Shown: positions 42,405 through 51,920 of the stretch, one piece after another | Layout: each line of letters opens with the position of its first letter | Position numbering within the stretch: the first letter of the stretch is position 1 | DNA from: Candidatus Anammoximicrobium sp. | GTDB taxonomy: Bacteria; Planctomycetota; Planctomycetia; Pirellulales; Pirellulaceae | Assembly: GCA_012515235.1 (NCBI GenBank) | Contig: JAAYYU010000027.1 | Span: forward strand, 62,001 to 126,000 | DNA: 64,000 nucleotides | Reading direction: 5' to 3' | Notes under the pieces: model-generated | Database searches by the model: none | The model's input: only the letters and a program-made list of their open reading frames with translations | What the model was told of the DNA's origin: nothing | Position numbers and translations under genes: made by a program

Positions 42405-45400
42405 TCAGCGCGATTCGTCGAGGATCCGTTTGGCTTCGACCAGATCCGGCGTGTCCCAGCCCTCGGTGAACCAACGGTAGATTGGCGTGAGGATTTCCAG
42501 GGCTTCCGCGGTGCGGCCTTGTTGCTGCCGGAGGCGGCTCCAGCTGAGCGCGATCCGCAGTTCGCGCGATTTGGCTTGTTGGCGCCCAGCGATCTGCATC
42601 GCTTGCTGAAACAAGGCTTCCGCCTCCGCCGTCGCGGGCGGCGAGCGGGCCAGCAGCAGTTCTCCGCGGAGCCGCAGCAATTCGGCTTCCAAATACCGCT
42701 CGGTCGAGTGGACTTGGACCGCCAGGGCCTTGTCCAACGCCGCTTGGGCTTCGTCCGGCTGCCCCAGATCCAGATAGGTTTCGGCCACATAGCTGAAATG
42801 ATGTGTCAGCGACAGCCGGGCTCCCGTGGCCTCGTACGTGGCCTCGCCCTGCTCCAGATCCCGCTGCGCTTCCTGCGGCTTGCCGCGCCGCAACAGGCAC
42901 GCCGCCCGGCACATCAACGCTTGGGCTTCGCGGAACACGAATCCCTGCTCGCGGGCCAAAGCCAGTTCGGCCTCCACGCTCCGCTCCACCTCCGTGTACA
43001 ACCGGCTGTACTGAGCCACTCGCCGTTGATGATACAGGGCGAACGCGAGGCTGAACGGGTGCGCCAGCTGATCGGCTAGCGTCAGCGCCTGCTGCATCCG
43101 CTGGGCGGCTTGATCCGGAAATCCCAGTTGCCAGAGGGCCAAGGCCATGTGACACAGGATCGTGACGCCGGCGTTCAAGCCGGTGCGCAGCGAGTGCTGG
43201 CGGGCCTGTTCCAAATCGAACAGCGCCCAGCCGGCCTCCAGGTGCCGCATCGACTTGACGAAGTCTCCGCGATAGTAGTAGGTGTTGCCCGGCAGGAAGT
43301 GCGCTTCGGTCAGCAACTGCCGGCCCTCCTCCGTTTCGGCCAACTGCAGGGTCGCGTCGCACAATTCGCAGCACACGTCCAGCTCATCGCGCAGCAGCCG
43401 CCAGGTCCACATGCCGCGGAGGACGAAGAACAGGCGGACCGTCGCATTCAGCGCCTCGCACAACTGGCGGGCGCGGCCGAACACGTCGCCCACCTCCGGA
43501 GCCGCATAGCCCTTGGCAGCCATCAGGACCACGCCCAGGGGGACCAGGAAATCCAGCTCCTGCTGGTCGCGCAGCGGTCCCGGCGGCAGCGTCGCCAACT
43601 GCTGCAGGCCGCGTCGGAACTGCGCGATGGCCTCGCGGTTGGCCGACCGCAACTGCGAACGTTGCCCGGCCCGCAGCCAGTAGGGCACGGCGAGGGCCGC
43701 TTGTTCGGCTTGCGACCAGTGGTGGGCCAGCAATTCCGGGTGCAGCTCGACCGTCTCGCGGAATTGCGTCTCCAGCACCTCGGCGACCCGCTGATGAAAG
43801 CGATGGCGTTTCTTCTTCAGCATCGACTGGTACGCGGCTTCCTGTAGCAGCGCGTGCTTGAATTGATAGCTCGCCTGCGGCGGCCGGCCGCGCTGGAACA
43901 GGATCTCGCCGGCCGCCAGCTTGCCCAACTCTTCCTGCAGCTGCGATTCCTCCACCTCGGCCGCGGCGCGGATCAGTTCGTAACTGAACTCGCGCCCAAG
44001 GGTCGCCCCCAGCTGCGCCACGTCGGGCAGGATGGTCAGGCGGTCGAGCCGAGCCACCAGCAGGTCTTGGAGCGTGGCCGGAATCGCGGCCAAGGAGAAC
44101 GACGACGTCGGCTCGACGGAACCGTCCGCGACTTTCAGGCCGCCGGATTCCAGCAGCATCTTCGTGTATTCTTCCACGAACAGCGGCACGCCGCCGGTCC
44201 GATCCGCGATCTGTTCCACCAGGGCGGGCGGCAACTGGCGGCTGCCCGTCTGCCGCCGCATCATCTCCGCCACCTGCGGCTTGCGCAAGCGGTTCAACGG
44301 CAGTTGCGCCTGGTGGGCTCGCGGCGTCCAAGGGACCGTGAACTCCGTCCGGAACGTGAACACGGCCAGGATTCGGTGTCCGGCGGCTTGATCGAGCACC
44401 AGTTCCAGCAGTTCCAGCGTGGAAGGATCGCTCCAGTGCAAATCCTCGACGATGAACAGAACCGGTTGCCGGCCGGCCAAATCGCCGAGCCAATTGAACA
44501 GCGCCTCCAGCGTCCGCTGTTTCTGGCCGGCGGGACTGAGGGTCAGTGGCGGATAGCGACTGTCGCTGGGCACCGACAGCAGCGCGGCGAACAGGGGCAC
44601 GACTTCGCCCAGCCTTCCGGCGTGGCAGGCCTGGAGGTAACGCTCCAGCTTGTCCAGCCGGGCGGCGGCGTCTTCGCCGCGGCCGAACTCCAGCGCCTGC
44701 TGGAAGTAGTCGGTGACAGGGTACAGCCCGGTATGCTGATAGTACGGCGAACACCGCCATTCCACGACCAGCGGCTCGGCCCCCTCCGCCGCCTGCCGGA
44801 CATGTTCCTTCAGCACGTGAACCAGCCGCGACTTGCCCAACCCCGCATCGCCCGTCAACAGCACGACTTGCCCCGTGCCGTCGGCGGCGTCGGCCCAGTG
44901 TTTTTGCAACAGCGAAACTTCCAGATCGCGGCCGACCAGCGGCGTCAGGCCCGCTTGCTCGGCAACTTCGATGCGGCTGTGAGCCTGCGTCTCGCCCCGG
45001 ACCCGAAACACGGCGACCGGTTCGGCGAGTCCCTTGACCGCGCTGGCTCCCGCGGGCTCGCACTGGAAGAAGCCGCGAATCAGGCTCTCCGTCGCTTGCG
45101 TGACCAGCACCTCGCCGACCTGCGCGGCGGCGTGTCCCAGTCGCGTGGCGACCGTGGACGCCTCGCCGACCAGGGAAATGGCGCCGCCCGTCTCGTAGGG
45201 CGCCTTGCCGACCACGGCCAACCCGGTGTGGATCACAATCCCAGCCGCGACGTGTGCGCCGTGCTGTTGCCGCCAGCCGGAATTGCGCCGCGCCGATTCG
45301 CGGAGGATCTCTGCGCCCGTGCGGACGGCGCGCAACGCCGCGTCCTCCTGGGCGACGGGATAGCCGAAACACACCAACAAATCCTCGCTGGCCGTAGGCA

Positions 45401-46658
45401 CGGGCGATCCCGAGTGCCGCCGGACCACCTGGGCGCACAGGTCGTCGAACTCCTGGATCACTTCGTTCTGCGTTTCGATGTCCGGTTCGGCGGCGCCGTC
45501 TCGGCCGACCTCGATCTCAAACCGACAGTACAATACCGTCACCTGGCGGCGTTCTGCCTCGCGCGCCCTCCGCTCGGTCGAGGTCGCGTGGCTGCTCGGC
45601 CGGAGGTCCGTCCCCCGCGACGGCCAGCTGGTTTCCGCCGTCGCGAACGGGTCGGCGCTGTCCGAGTTCGTCCCGTACCTCAACAGCTGCCGCAACTCCT
45701 CCGCCATGTCGCCGGCCGTGGTGTAACGCCCCGCCTGCTCCTTGGCCAGGGCTCGCAGGCAGATGCGCTCCAGCGGATGCGGCAGACCGGGCACCAGCTG
45801 CCGCGGCGGCTGCGGCTCGTCCTGGACGATCTGCCGCCACAACTCGTCAGGATCGCGAGTTCGGAAGGGCAGCCGACCGCACAGCAGTTCGTACAGGATG
45901 ACGCCCAGGGAATAGATGTCCGTGCGGCCGTCGATCCGGTGCGCCTGCCCGCGGACTTGCTCCGGAGACATGTAGGGCAACGTCCCGGAGACTGTGCCCC
46001 GCTGGGCACCCGGCTGATCCGACTCGCTGATCCCCAGCCCGAAATCGACCACTACCGGCTTCAGGCCCTCGGTCAAAATAACGTTTTCCGGCTTGATGTC
46101 ACGGTGCACGGTGCTGTGGGCATGGGCGTGCGCCAGGGCTTCGGCCACGTCCGCCGTGATGCGCACCGCCTCTTGCCACGTCGGCTTGTGCTCCGCCAGC
46201 CACTTGCGCAACGTGAGCCCCTGGAGAAAGTCGGAAACGATGTAGACCTGTCCGTCCGCTACGCCGACGTCGTGGACCGTGACGATGCCCGGATGCCGCA
46301 ATTGGGCCGCGCGGCGGGCTTCGCACAGGAATTCCTCGATCTGCGGCTCCGAAACGCCGTGCCGCGGCACCTTGATGGCCACCGGCCGATCCAACTGCGT
46401 GTCCTGGCCCAGATAGACGGCGCCGAAGCCGCCGCAGGCCAACAGGCGCCGCACCTCGTACCGGCCGAACCGTGTGGGCAGTTCCGGTTCGCCGCCGGCC
46501 GCCGCGGCTGCTTCGCGGCCGGGCGTGTACGCTTCCGTCTCGGCAACGACGTCGCCCGGAGCCTGCGGCGTCGAGATCGCCTCCGTGTCCCAGTCCTGGT
46601 CGGGACGGGTACGCTGGCTGTCGGATCGCGACTTTGCGGGATCGGAAGGAATGCTCAT
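42405..46658 (-). CDS. Ser/Thr kinase - cyclase-like - AAA ATPase - TPR signalling protein
   Basis: This is a 1417-residue four-part protein. The Ser/Thr kinase (about 67-326) has VAIK (Lys96), HRDIKPEN (185-192) and DFG (205-207), so it looks active. A class III nucleotide cyclase-like domain (about 372-555) lacks the usual metal-binding signature: the first motif reads VTVLYCRF in place of one with Asp, and the second reads ASEDLLVCFG. The ATPase domain has Walker A GDAGLGKS (603-610) and Walker B LFIVEDLHWSD. The C-terminal ~450 residues are TPR-like. No membrane helix was seen. ATG 46658 was chosen because the kinase and preceding linker begin there. Divergent to a universal stress protein gene. 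Input and targets unknown. Confidence 0.88.
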   Translation of the reverse strand: MSIPSDPAKSRSDSQRTRPDQDWDTEAISTPQAPGDVVAETEAYTPGREAAAAAGGEPELPTRFGRYEVRRLLACGGFGAVYLGQDTQLDRPVAIKVPRHGVSEPQIEEFLCEARRAAQLRHPGIVTVHDVGVADGQVYIVSDFLQGLTLRKWLAEHKPTWQEAVRITADVAEALAHAHAHSTVHRDIKPENVILTEGLKPVVVDFGLGISESDQPGAQRGTVSGTLPYMSPEQVRGQAHRIDGRTDIYSLGVILYELLCGRLPFRTRDPDELWRQIVQDEPQPPRQLVPGLPHPLERICLRALAKEQAGRYTTAGDMAEELRQLLRYGTNSDSADPFATAETSWPSRGTDLRPSSHATSTERRAREAERRQVTVLYCRFEIEVGRDGAAEPDIETQNEVIQEFDDLCAQVVRRHSGSPVPTASEDLLVCFGYPVAQEDAALRAVRTGAEILRESARRNSGWRQQHGAHVAAGIVIHTGLAVVGKAPYETGGAISLVGEASTVATRLGHAAAQVGEVLVTQATESLIRGFFQCEPAGASAVKGLAEPVAVFRVRGETQAHSRIEVAEQAGLTPLVGRDLEVSLLQKHWADAADGTGQVVLLTGDAGLGKSRLVHVLKEHVRQAAEGAEPLVVEWRCSPYYQHTGLYPVTDYFQQALEFGRGEDAAARLDKLERYLQACHAGRLGEVVPLFAALLSVPSDSRYPPLTLSPAGQKQRTLEALFNWLGDLAGRQPVLFIVEDLHWSDPSTLELLELVLDQAAGHRILAVFTFRTEFTVPWTPRAHQAQLPLNRLRKPQVAEMMRRQTGSRQLPPALVEQIADRTGGVPLFVEEYTKMLLESGGLKVADGSVEPTSSFSLAAIPATLQDLLVARLDRLTILPDVAQLGATLGREFSYELIRAAAEVEESQLQEELGKLAAGEILFQRGRPPQASYQFKHALLQEAAYQSMLKKKRHRFHQRVAEVLETQFRETVELHPELLAHHWSQAEQAALAVPYWLRAGQRSQLRSANREAIAQFRRGLQQLATLPPGPLRDQQELDFLVPLGVVLMAAKGYAAPEVGDVFGRARQLCEALNATVRLFFVLRGMWTWRLLRDELDVCCELCDATLQLAETEEGRQLLTEAHFLPGNTYYYRGDFVKSMRHLEAGWALFDLEQARQHSLRTGLNAGVTILCHMALALWQLGFPDQAAQRMQQALTLADQLAHPFSLAFALYHQRRVAQYSRLYTEVERSVEAELALAREQGFVFREAQALMCRAACLLRRGKPQEAQRDLEQGEATYEATGARLSLTHHFSYVAETYLDLGQPDEAQAALDKALAVQVHSTERYLEAELLRLRGELLLARSPPATAEAEALFQQAMQIAGRQQAKSRELRIALSWSRLRQQQGRTAEALEILTPIYRWFTEGWDTPDLVEAKRILDESR

Positions 46659-46812
46659 CTCGGCACGACGCCACGGACGTCTGGAAACGCGATTGACTCC
46701 CACCTCAGTGTAGCCTGTCCCCGCACGTCGTACCAGCACGCCCCGCCGCCCGAAGCCCCGCCGCCCGTCGCCCCCGGCGGCATCCCGCCCCCATTCTCCG
46801 CTTCGCGCGGAT

Positions 46813-46841
46813 TTGGTGCCGGACACCGCTTGTGCTACAAT
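46813..46841 (+). promoter_or_regulatory. Possible promoter of the universal stress protein gene
   Basis: TTGGTG (46813-46818) and TACAAT (46836-46841) are separated by 17 bases, about 87 bases upstream of the ATG at 46928. The -10 box is good and the -35 box is poor. Confidence 0.35.
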
Positions 46842-46927
46842 CGGAAAGAGTGACCGCGGTCGTTTCTCTGCGGGCGCAGACGGGCGATCGCACGGTGGAT
46901 TCTCATCAAGCTGAAAAGGACGTGCCC

Positions 46928-47356
46928 ATGAGCTGGTCTCCCAAACGCACGGTCGTGGTTCCCGTGGACTTCTCCGACGACTCGCTCTCCGCGGTCGACG
47001 TGGCCCTCGATCTGGCCACCGACCCGTCCGGAGTCCAAGTGATTCACGTCTTGCCCGAAGCCTCGATGATGGACCCCGACCCGGTCTGGCTGGAAATCGA
47101 CAACGCCAACCGCTCCGAGCGGACGATCGAGGCCCTGCGGGAACGCCTGGCGGGCGAGAAATACGAAAAGATCCAATTCGAGGTCGACTTCGGCGACCCG
47201 GGCTATCGCATCGCCGATTTCGCCCAGCGCGTCAACGCCGAACTGATTGTCATCCCGTCGCACGGCCGCACCGGCCTGGGACGCATGCTGCTGGGCTCCG
47301 TCGCCGAACGCGTCATCCGGCTGTCGCACTGCCCGGTGCTCGTGTTGCGAAAGTGA
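46928..47356 (+). CDS. Universal stress protein (UspA family)
   Basis: The 142-residue protein has the alpha/beta UspA fold. It begins with VVVPVDFSDDSLSAVDVAL and ends with the ATP-binding loop IPSHGRTGLGRMLLGSVAERV, which fits the G-2x-G-9x-G(S/T) pattern of nucleotide-binding members. Such proteins bind ATP or AMP and modulate stress responses. ATG 46928 has AAGGAC upstream; the frame continues to 46832 without homology. It is divergent from the large kinase gene. Confidence 0.92.
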   Translation: MSWSPKRTVVVPVDFSDDSLSAVDVALDLATDPSGVQVIHVLPEASMMDPDPVWLEIDNANRSERTIEALRERLAGEKYEKIQFEVDFGDPGYRIADFAQRVNAELIVIPSHGRTGLGRMLLGSVAERVIRLSHCPVLVLRK

Positions 47357-47370
47357 CAGCCCGCGATTCT

Positions 47371-48627
47371 CTATCCCTCGCGGATCGTCCTCGTCGCCGC
47401 GTCGTACACCTGGCGGCGGCCAGTGTCCATGGCCCGCATGGCCATGATCGCGGGCACCGAATGGTTGTAGCCGGCCTCGATCGGCGCGTTGGTGGTCTTG
47501 CGGTTCCGCAGGCACTGGAGCCAGTCCAAAAAATGATCGGGGATCTCGACCGGCTCGACGGGCACAGGCGCCTTGGGCAGCTGGGTGGTCAGACGCGCGC
47601 CGGCCGCGGAATACGTCGGCGCGGTCCAGTCGGTCAGATCGATCGTGCCCTGGTCGCCGTAGATCTTCAGCACCCGCCCGTCGCTGTTAGCCGTGTTGGT
47701 CGTGTAACTGACCATGAAGCCTTCCGGATAGATCCACACGGCCTGGCACTGGTCAGGACACGTGAATCCATGCTCGTCCTTCCAGGTGAACACGCCGCCC
47801 TGGGCCACGCAACTGGCCGGCAGCGTCGCGCCCACGATGTAGTTGTACAGGTCGATGAAGTGGCAGCCCAAGTTGGCGATCGGGCCGTCGGTGAACTCGC
47901 GGTATCCGTACCAGCCCATCAGCAGCTTGGGGTCGAACGGCCGCGCGGGCCGGTCCAGGAGGAATTCCTGCCAGTCAACGTCCTGCTCCTTGACCTCGGG
48001 CAAGTCCTTGAGCCGGCTGTACCAATACGGTTTGGTGCTGTTGCGGCACTGCTCGATCCGCGAGACCTTGCCGATCGCACCGGACTCGAAGAGCTTTTTG
48101 CAGCCGGCGCTGGTCGTGCGGCTGCGGACCTGGGTGCCCATCTGGACCACGATCCCCGCGTCTTTCACCGCCTCGCAGGTCCGCGTCAGCGACTCCATGC
48201 TCATCGCCAACGGCTTTTCGCAGTACGCGTCCTTCTTGGCCTTGGCGGCGGCCTCCAAGTGGGCGCAGTGCTGGTGATCGCAGGAGGCGATCATCACCGC
48301 GTCGACGTCTGGGCAGTGGATCACGTCGAGAGCCTTGGAGAACTGCCTGGCCGGACGGCCGTACCACTGTTCGGCCCGCGCCGCCGCGCGCTCCCGCCGT
48401 ACTCGCCACGGGTCCGAGACGGCGACGAAGGCGACGTTCTGCTCCTTGTCGAAGGGATGAACCCCGTTCATGTGCGCCTGATAACCCCGGCCGCCGCAGC
48501 CGATCAGCCCCAGGCTGATCCGGTCGTTGGCGCCGCTGATCTTGGCATAGCTGGCGGCGGTGAAACTCAACGCGGCCCCGGCCGTGGCCGTCTTCAGGAA
48601 TTGTCGGCGGGAAGGCGTGTTGGACAT
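47371..48627 (-). CDS. Tat-exported Gfo/Idh/MocA-family oxidoreductase
   Basis: This 418-residue protein has a twin-arginine signal (SRRQFLKTATAGAALSFTAA) and a Rossmann domain with GLIGCGGRGYQAH. The sugar dehydrogenase signature CEKPLAMSMESL carries the catalytic Lys-Pro pair. The C-terminal domain (DLPEVKEQDVDWQEFL, NLGCHFIDLYNYIVG) is that of planctomycete secreted members, which oxidise or reduce sugars or glycosidic substrates with bound NAD(P). ATG 48627 starts the Tat signal. It converges with the universal stress protein gene. A second member of the family is cut by the window end (64000). Confidence 0.9.
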   Translation of the reverse strand: MSNTPSRRQFLKTATAGAALSFTAASYAKISGANDRISLGLIGCGGRGYQAHMNGVHPFDKEQNVAFVAVSDPWRVRRERAAARAEQWYGRPARQFSKALDVIHCPDVDAVMIASCDHQHCAHLEAAAKAKKDAYCEKPLAMSMESLTRTCEAVKDAGIVVQMGTQVRSRTTSAGCKKLFESGAIGKVSRIEQCRNSTKPYWYSRLKDLPEVKEQDVDWQEFLLDRPARPFDPKLLMGWYGYREFTDGPIANLGCHFIDLYNYIVGATLPASCVAQGGVFTWKDEHGFTCPDQCQAVWIYPEGFMVSYTTNTANSDGRVLKIYGDQGTIDLTDWTAPTYSAAGARLTTQLPKAPVPVEPVEIPDHFLDWLQCLRNRKTTNAPIEAGYNHSVPAIMAMRAMDTGRRQVYDAATRTIREG

Positions 48628-48995
48628 GGTGTGCGCTCCATTAAAAGTGGGTAGATGCCGTCACGGCAGCCCGTTGTCTGTGCATCGTTCCAGAAACAGC
48701 TGAGCGGAATGGCACGAGCCGCCGGTTCCGGATTGGCCGCAATCCCGACGGCGAGCGACTCACGCCGCTGACTTGTCAACCGGACAGTGGATTCTCGAAC
48801 CATGCTAAGCGGTTCTGCTACGGCAAGTCAAGCAATCTGAGGTCCATCGCACTCCGGTATCCTGGTGAGGACGTCGGCGTTTCGGGCCAAGCGCAGAGGA
48901 CGTTCGAGGCGGGCTTTCAGGTTTCCCCTTCGGCAGCTTGACCACCAGGACCGCGCTCCGCATAATGGCAGCCGATTCTCCAAGGGAAGGATGAA
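48628..48995. other. Intergenic stretch upstream of the fumarase-like operon
   Basis: It holds one palindromic repeat (48702-48770) and otherwise no supported feature. The promoter of the downstream operon is expected here but was not identified. Confidence 0.4.
48702..48770. repeat. AGCGGnAnGGCnC palindromic repeat, copy 2 (degenerate)
   Basis: It has the same block order as 26789-26853: GAGCGGAATGGCACGAGCC, CCGGTTCCGGATTGGCCGC and CGACGGCGAGCGACTCACGC. Pairing between the arms is less perfect than in copy 1. Confidence 0.65.
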
Positions 48996-49898
48996 ATGCT
49001 CTCCTACGCTGTGATCGAGTCGGCGATGTACGAGGCCATGCGCCGAGCCGCGGTGACGCTGCCGCCGGATGTCGAGGCGGCCCTGCGGGCGGTGCTGGCC
49101 GAGGAAACCGATCCCCTGGCGCGGGAACACTTGCAGGTCAGTCTGGAGAACGCGCGGCTGGCCGGCGAAGGCCGGGGGCTGGTCTGCGGCGACACCGGGT
49201 TTCCGCTGTACTTCGTGACGGCGGGCAGCCGCACGGAAATCGAGGGCGGGTTCGGGACCTTGTGGCGGGCGGCAGAAACGGCGACGGCGCGAGTCACGGA
49301 AGACAGCTTCCTGCGTCCCACGATGGTCGATCCCTTGAGCCGGACGAACCCCGGCCGCAATGTCGGACCGGGCATGCCGAAGCTCGAATTGGCGTTCCGT
49401 GGCGACGGCGACGGCCTGGAAATCGTGGCCGCGCCCAAAGGCGGCGGCTCCGAGATCTTCGGCACCTTCTACCGCATGCTCTTTCCGGCCGACGGCGAAG
49501 CGGGGATCTGCAAGTTCGTCCTGGAGAGCATCCAGACGGCGTGCTACGCCGGCAAGATCTGCCCGCCGGCGATTGTCGGCGTGGGCATCGGCGGCAGCGC
49601 CGATCTGTGCATGCGGATGGCCAAGGAGGCCGCCGTGTTGCGGCCCGTGGGCCGGCCCCACCCCGATCCTCGGGTGGCGGAATTGGAAAGGAAATGGCTC
49701 CAGGCGACGCGGCGAATGGGGATCGGCCCGATGGGCTCCCGCGGCATCAACGCCGTGCTGGGCCTGCACATCGAGACCGCGCTGACCCACACCGCCGCGC
49801 TGCCGGTGGCAATCAACGCCCAGTGCCTGGTGGGACGCCGCTGGGTGGCGTCGATCGCGGCCGACGGGACGGCGACCTATCGCGGAGAAATGCGATGA
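48996..49898 (+). CDS. Class I fumarate hydratase / tartrate dehydratase alpha subunit
   Basis: The 300-residue protein is the catalytic [4Fe-4S] half of a two-subunit class I hydro-lyase, the family of FumA-type fumarase and L(+)-tartrate dehydratase TtdA. It has VCGDTGFPLY (Cys64), LSRTNPGRNVGPGMP, and TACYAGKICPPAIVGVGIGG with two more Cys for the cluster. The substrate (fumarate/malate, tartrate or another 2-hydroxy acid) cannot be told from sequence alone. It starts the four-gene operon 48996-52256; its stop overlaps the beta subunit start in ATGA. The ATG at 48996 has AAGGATGAA upstream. Confidence 0.88.
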   Translation: MLSYAVIESAMYEAMRRAAVTLPPDVEAALRAVLAEETDPLAREHLQVSLENARLAGEGRGLVCGDTGFPLYFVTAGSRTEIEGGFGTLWRAAETATARVTEDSFLRPTMVDPLSRTNPGRNVGPGMPKLELAFRGDGDGLEIVAAPKGGGSEIFGTFYRMLFPADGEAGICKFVLESIQTACYAGKICPPAIVGVGIGGSADLCMRMAKEAAVLRPVGRPHPDPRVAELERKWLQATRRMGIGPMGSRGINAVLGLHIETALTHTAALPVAINAQCLVGRRWVASIAADGTATYRGEMR

Positions 49899-50554
49899 GC
49901 CCGATGATTCGCCACCTGCAACTGCCGCTGAGCGAAACGGAAGCCCGCAGCCTGACCCTGGGCACGCGAGTCACCGTCAGCGGCCTGGTCTTCACCGGCC
50001 GCAGCCGGTTCCACATCCGGGCCGTCGAACAGGATCTCGTTCCGCCGCTGGATTATCAAGCCGTAAATTGCTTCTTCCATGTAGGCCCCGTGATGCGGCG
50101 CCGCGACGGCCACTGGGAGATCGTCAGCATCGAACCGACGTCCAGTATCCGCTTCGACCGCTACAGCGGCGACGTGATCCGCAAGCTCGGCCTGCGGACG
50201 GTGATCGGCAAAACAACGATGGGAGCAAACGCGGCGGCCGCGCTCCGCGAGGTGGGCGGCGTGTACCTGACGAAGATCGGCGTGTGCGGCAATCAGCTGA
50301 GCCCCCAGGTAAAGAAAGTCCACGGGGTTTATTTCCTGGAAGAACTGGGCAAGACCGAGGCCACCTGGGTGTTTGAGGTCCAGCGGTTCGGCCCGTTCTT
50401 CGTGGCCATCGACGCACACGGCAACAACTACTTCGAGCAACTGAGCGCGGACGTGGCGTCGCGGATGGGGGCAATCTACCGTGAACTGGGCATCCCCGAC
50501 GGCTTTGGGCTGACCAACGTGGACGCCGCCAACAGGCAGGAAGGTCCCGCATGA
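49895..50554 (+). CDS. Class I fumarate hydratase / tartrate dehydratase beta subunit
   Basis: The 219-residue product is the beta half of the Fe-S hydro-lyase, with LTLGTRVTVSGLVFTGR at the start, TVIGKTTMGANAAAAL where tartrate dehydratases have GPTTSxRMD, and YLTKIGVCGNQLSPQVKKVH. Length fits TtdB (about 200). It overlaps the alpha subunit by four bases and the next gene by four bases, so the three are translated together. The IGKTTMG variation suggests an unusual substrate rather than plain fumarate, but this is inference. Confidence 0.87.
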   Translation: MSPMIRHLQLPLSETEARSLTLGTRVTVSGLVFTGRSRFHIRAVEQDLVPPLDYQAVNCFFHVGPVMRRRDGHWEIVSIEPTSSIRFDRYSGDVIRKLGLRTVIGKTTMGANAAAALREVGGVYLTKIGVCGNQLSPQVKKVHGVYFLEELGKTEATWVFEVQRFGPFFVAIDAHGNNYFEQLSADVASRMGAIYRELGIPDGFGLTNVDAANRQEGPA

Positions 50555-51918
50555 GCCCGGAACGAATGCGTTTCGTGTCGGTCTGCGGGATGCTCGGATA
50601 CGGCTATCCGGAGGAGAGCCTCCGCCTGGCATTGGAAGGCCCGCTCGACTTTCTCGGCGCCGACAACGGCTCCACCGACCCCGGCCCCTATTATCTCGGC
50701 GCCGGAACTTCGTTTCTGAAGCCGGCCCAGGTCCGGCGCGACTTGGAACTGGCACTCGTGGCCGCCAGGGAGCGGAACGTGCCGCTGGTGATTGGTTCGG
50801 CGGGCGGTTCCGGCGCGGCTCCGCACGTGGCTTCGTTTGTCGAGGTGCTGCGCGAGATCGCCGGGCGTCGGAATCTGCATTTTCGCCTGGCGGTGATTCA
50901 TGCGGACATCGCTCGACAAACCGTGTTGGACGCCCTGCAGCGCGGCGCTGTGACGCCCTGCGGACCGGCGGAGCCCTTGACGCCGGAGCGAGTCACGGCG
51001 TGCGCGCACTTGGTCGGCCAGATGGGCACGGGACCGCTGATCCGGGCGTTGGAGCACGGGGCCGAGGTCGTGGTGGCGGGCCGTTGCTGCGACACGGCGA
51101 TCTTTGCCGCGCTGCCCATCCTGCGGGGCTTCGACCCGGCACTGGCCCTGCACCTGGGCAAGATCGCCGAATGCGGCACGCTGTGCGCCCAACCCGGCGG
51201 CGCCAACGACGTGCTGATGTGCGAACTGGCAGCCGATCATTTCGTCGTGCGCCCGGCCCATCCGGAGAAGCGTTGCACTCCCGCTTCCGTAGCGGCCCAT
51301 TCGTTGTACGAGCAGCCCGATCCCACCTGCTTCTACGAGCCGGAGGGCAAGGTCGATCTGTCGGGCTGCACCTTCCAGCCGTGCGGCGACCGTGGCGTGC
51401 GGGTGGCCGGGACGCGGCTTGTCCCGGCGGCCAGTCCCAGCATCAAGCTGGAAGGCGCGGCGCTGGTCGGCTACCGCTGCCTGACCGTGGCGGGCGTGCG
51501 CGATCCGGCCGTGATCGCCCATCTGGACGAACTGGAGGCCGCCGTGCGCACAGCGGTGGCCGGCAATCTGGCCTCGCTGATCCGCGAGCCCGCTTACAAG
51601 CTGCGCTTCCTGCGATACGGCATGGACGGCGTGACCGGACGGCGGGCCGCGGCCCCCGCATCTCCGCCCTGCGAGGTGGGACTCGTGCTGGAGGCCATCG
51701 CTCCGACCCAGGAGTTGGCCGACACCGTCCTCAGCCTGGCACGCTCCACCGCCCTGCACCAGCCGTTTGCCGGGCGCAAGACGACGGCCGGGAACCTGGC
51801 TTTCCCCTTCTCGCCGTCCGATTTCCGCGGCGGTCCGGTGTACGAGTTCTCCGTCTACCACCTGCTGGAAACCGCCGACCCCGACGCCCTGTTTCCCCTT
51901 ACCCTGGAACAGGTCTGA
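50551..51918 (+). CDS. AtuA/DUF1446-family protein
   Basis: The 455-residue protein matches the DUF1446 family, whose named member AtuA takes part in acyclic terpene degradation. Visible signatures are LDFLGADNGSTDPGPYYLG, VIGSAGGSGAAPHV, VVAGRCCDTAIFAA and GGANDVLMCELA. Its biochemical activity is not known to me. It starts at ATG 50551 overlapping the beta subunit stop (ATGA) and is followed 2 bases after its own stop by a DUF4387 gene. Linkage to a class I hydro-lyase suggests a pathway for a branched or hydroxylated acid. Confidence 0.8.
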   Translation: MSPERMRFVSVCGMLGYGYPEESLRLALEGPLDFLGADNGSTDPGPYYLGAGTSFLKPAQVRRDLELALVAARERNVPLVIGSAGGSGAAPHVASFVEVLREIAGRRNLHFRLAVIHADIARQTVLDALQRGAVTPCGPAEPLTPERVTACAHLVGQMGTGPLIRALEHGAEVVVAGRCCDTAIFAALPILRGFDPALALHLGKIAECGTLCAQPGGANDVLMCELAADHFVVRPAHPEKRCTPASVAAHSLYEQPDPTCFYEPEGKVDLSGCTFQPCGDRGVRVAGTRLVPAASPSIKLEGAALVGYRCLTVAGVRDPAVIAHLDELEAAVRTAVAGNLASLIREPAYKLRFLRYGMDGVTGRRAAAPASPPCEVGLVLEAIAPTQELADTVLSLARSTALHQPFAGRKTTAGNLAFPFSPSDFRGGPVYEFSVYHLLETADPDALFPLTLEQV

Positions 51919-51920
51919 CT

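Noticed and set aside
43854-46853. Open frame of 999 codons on the plus strand
   Set aside because: It is antisense to the kinase/cyclase-like/ATPase gene and shows no domain or start signal.
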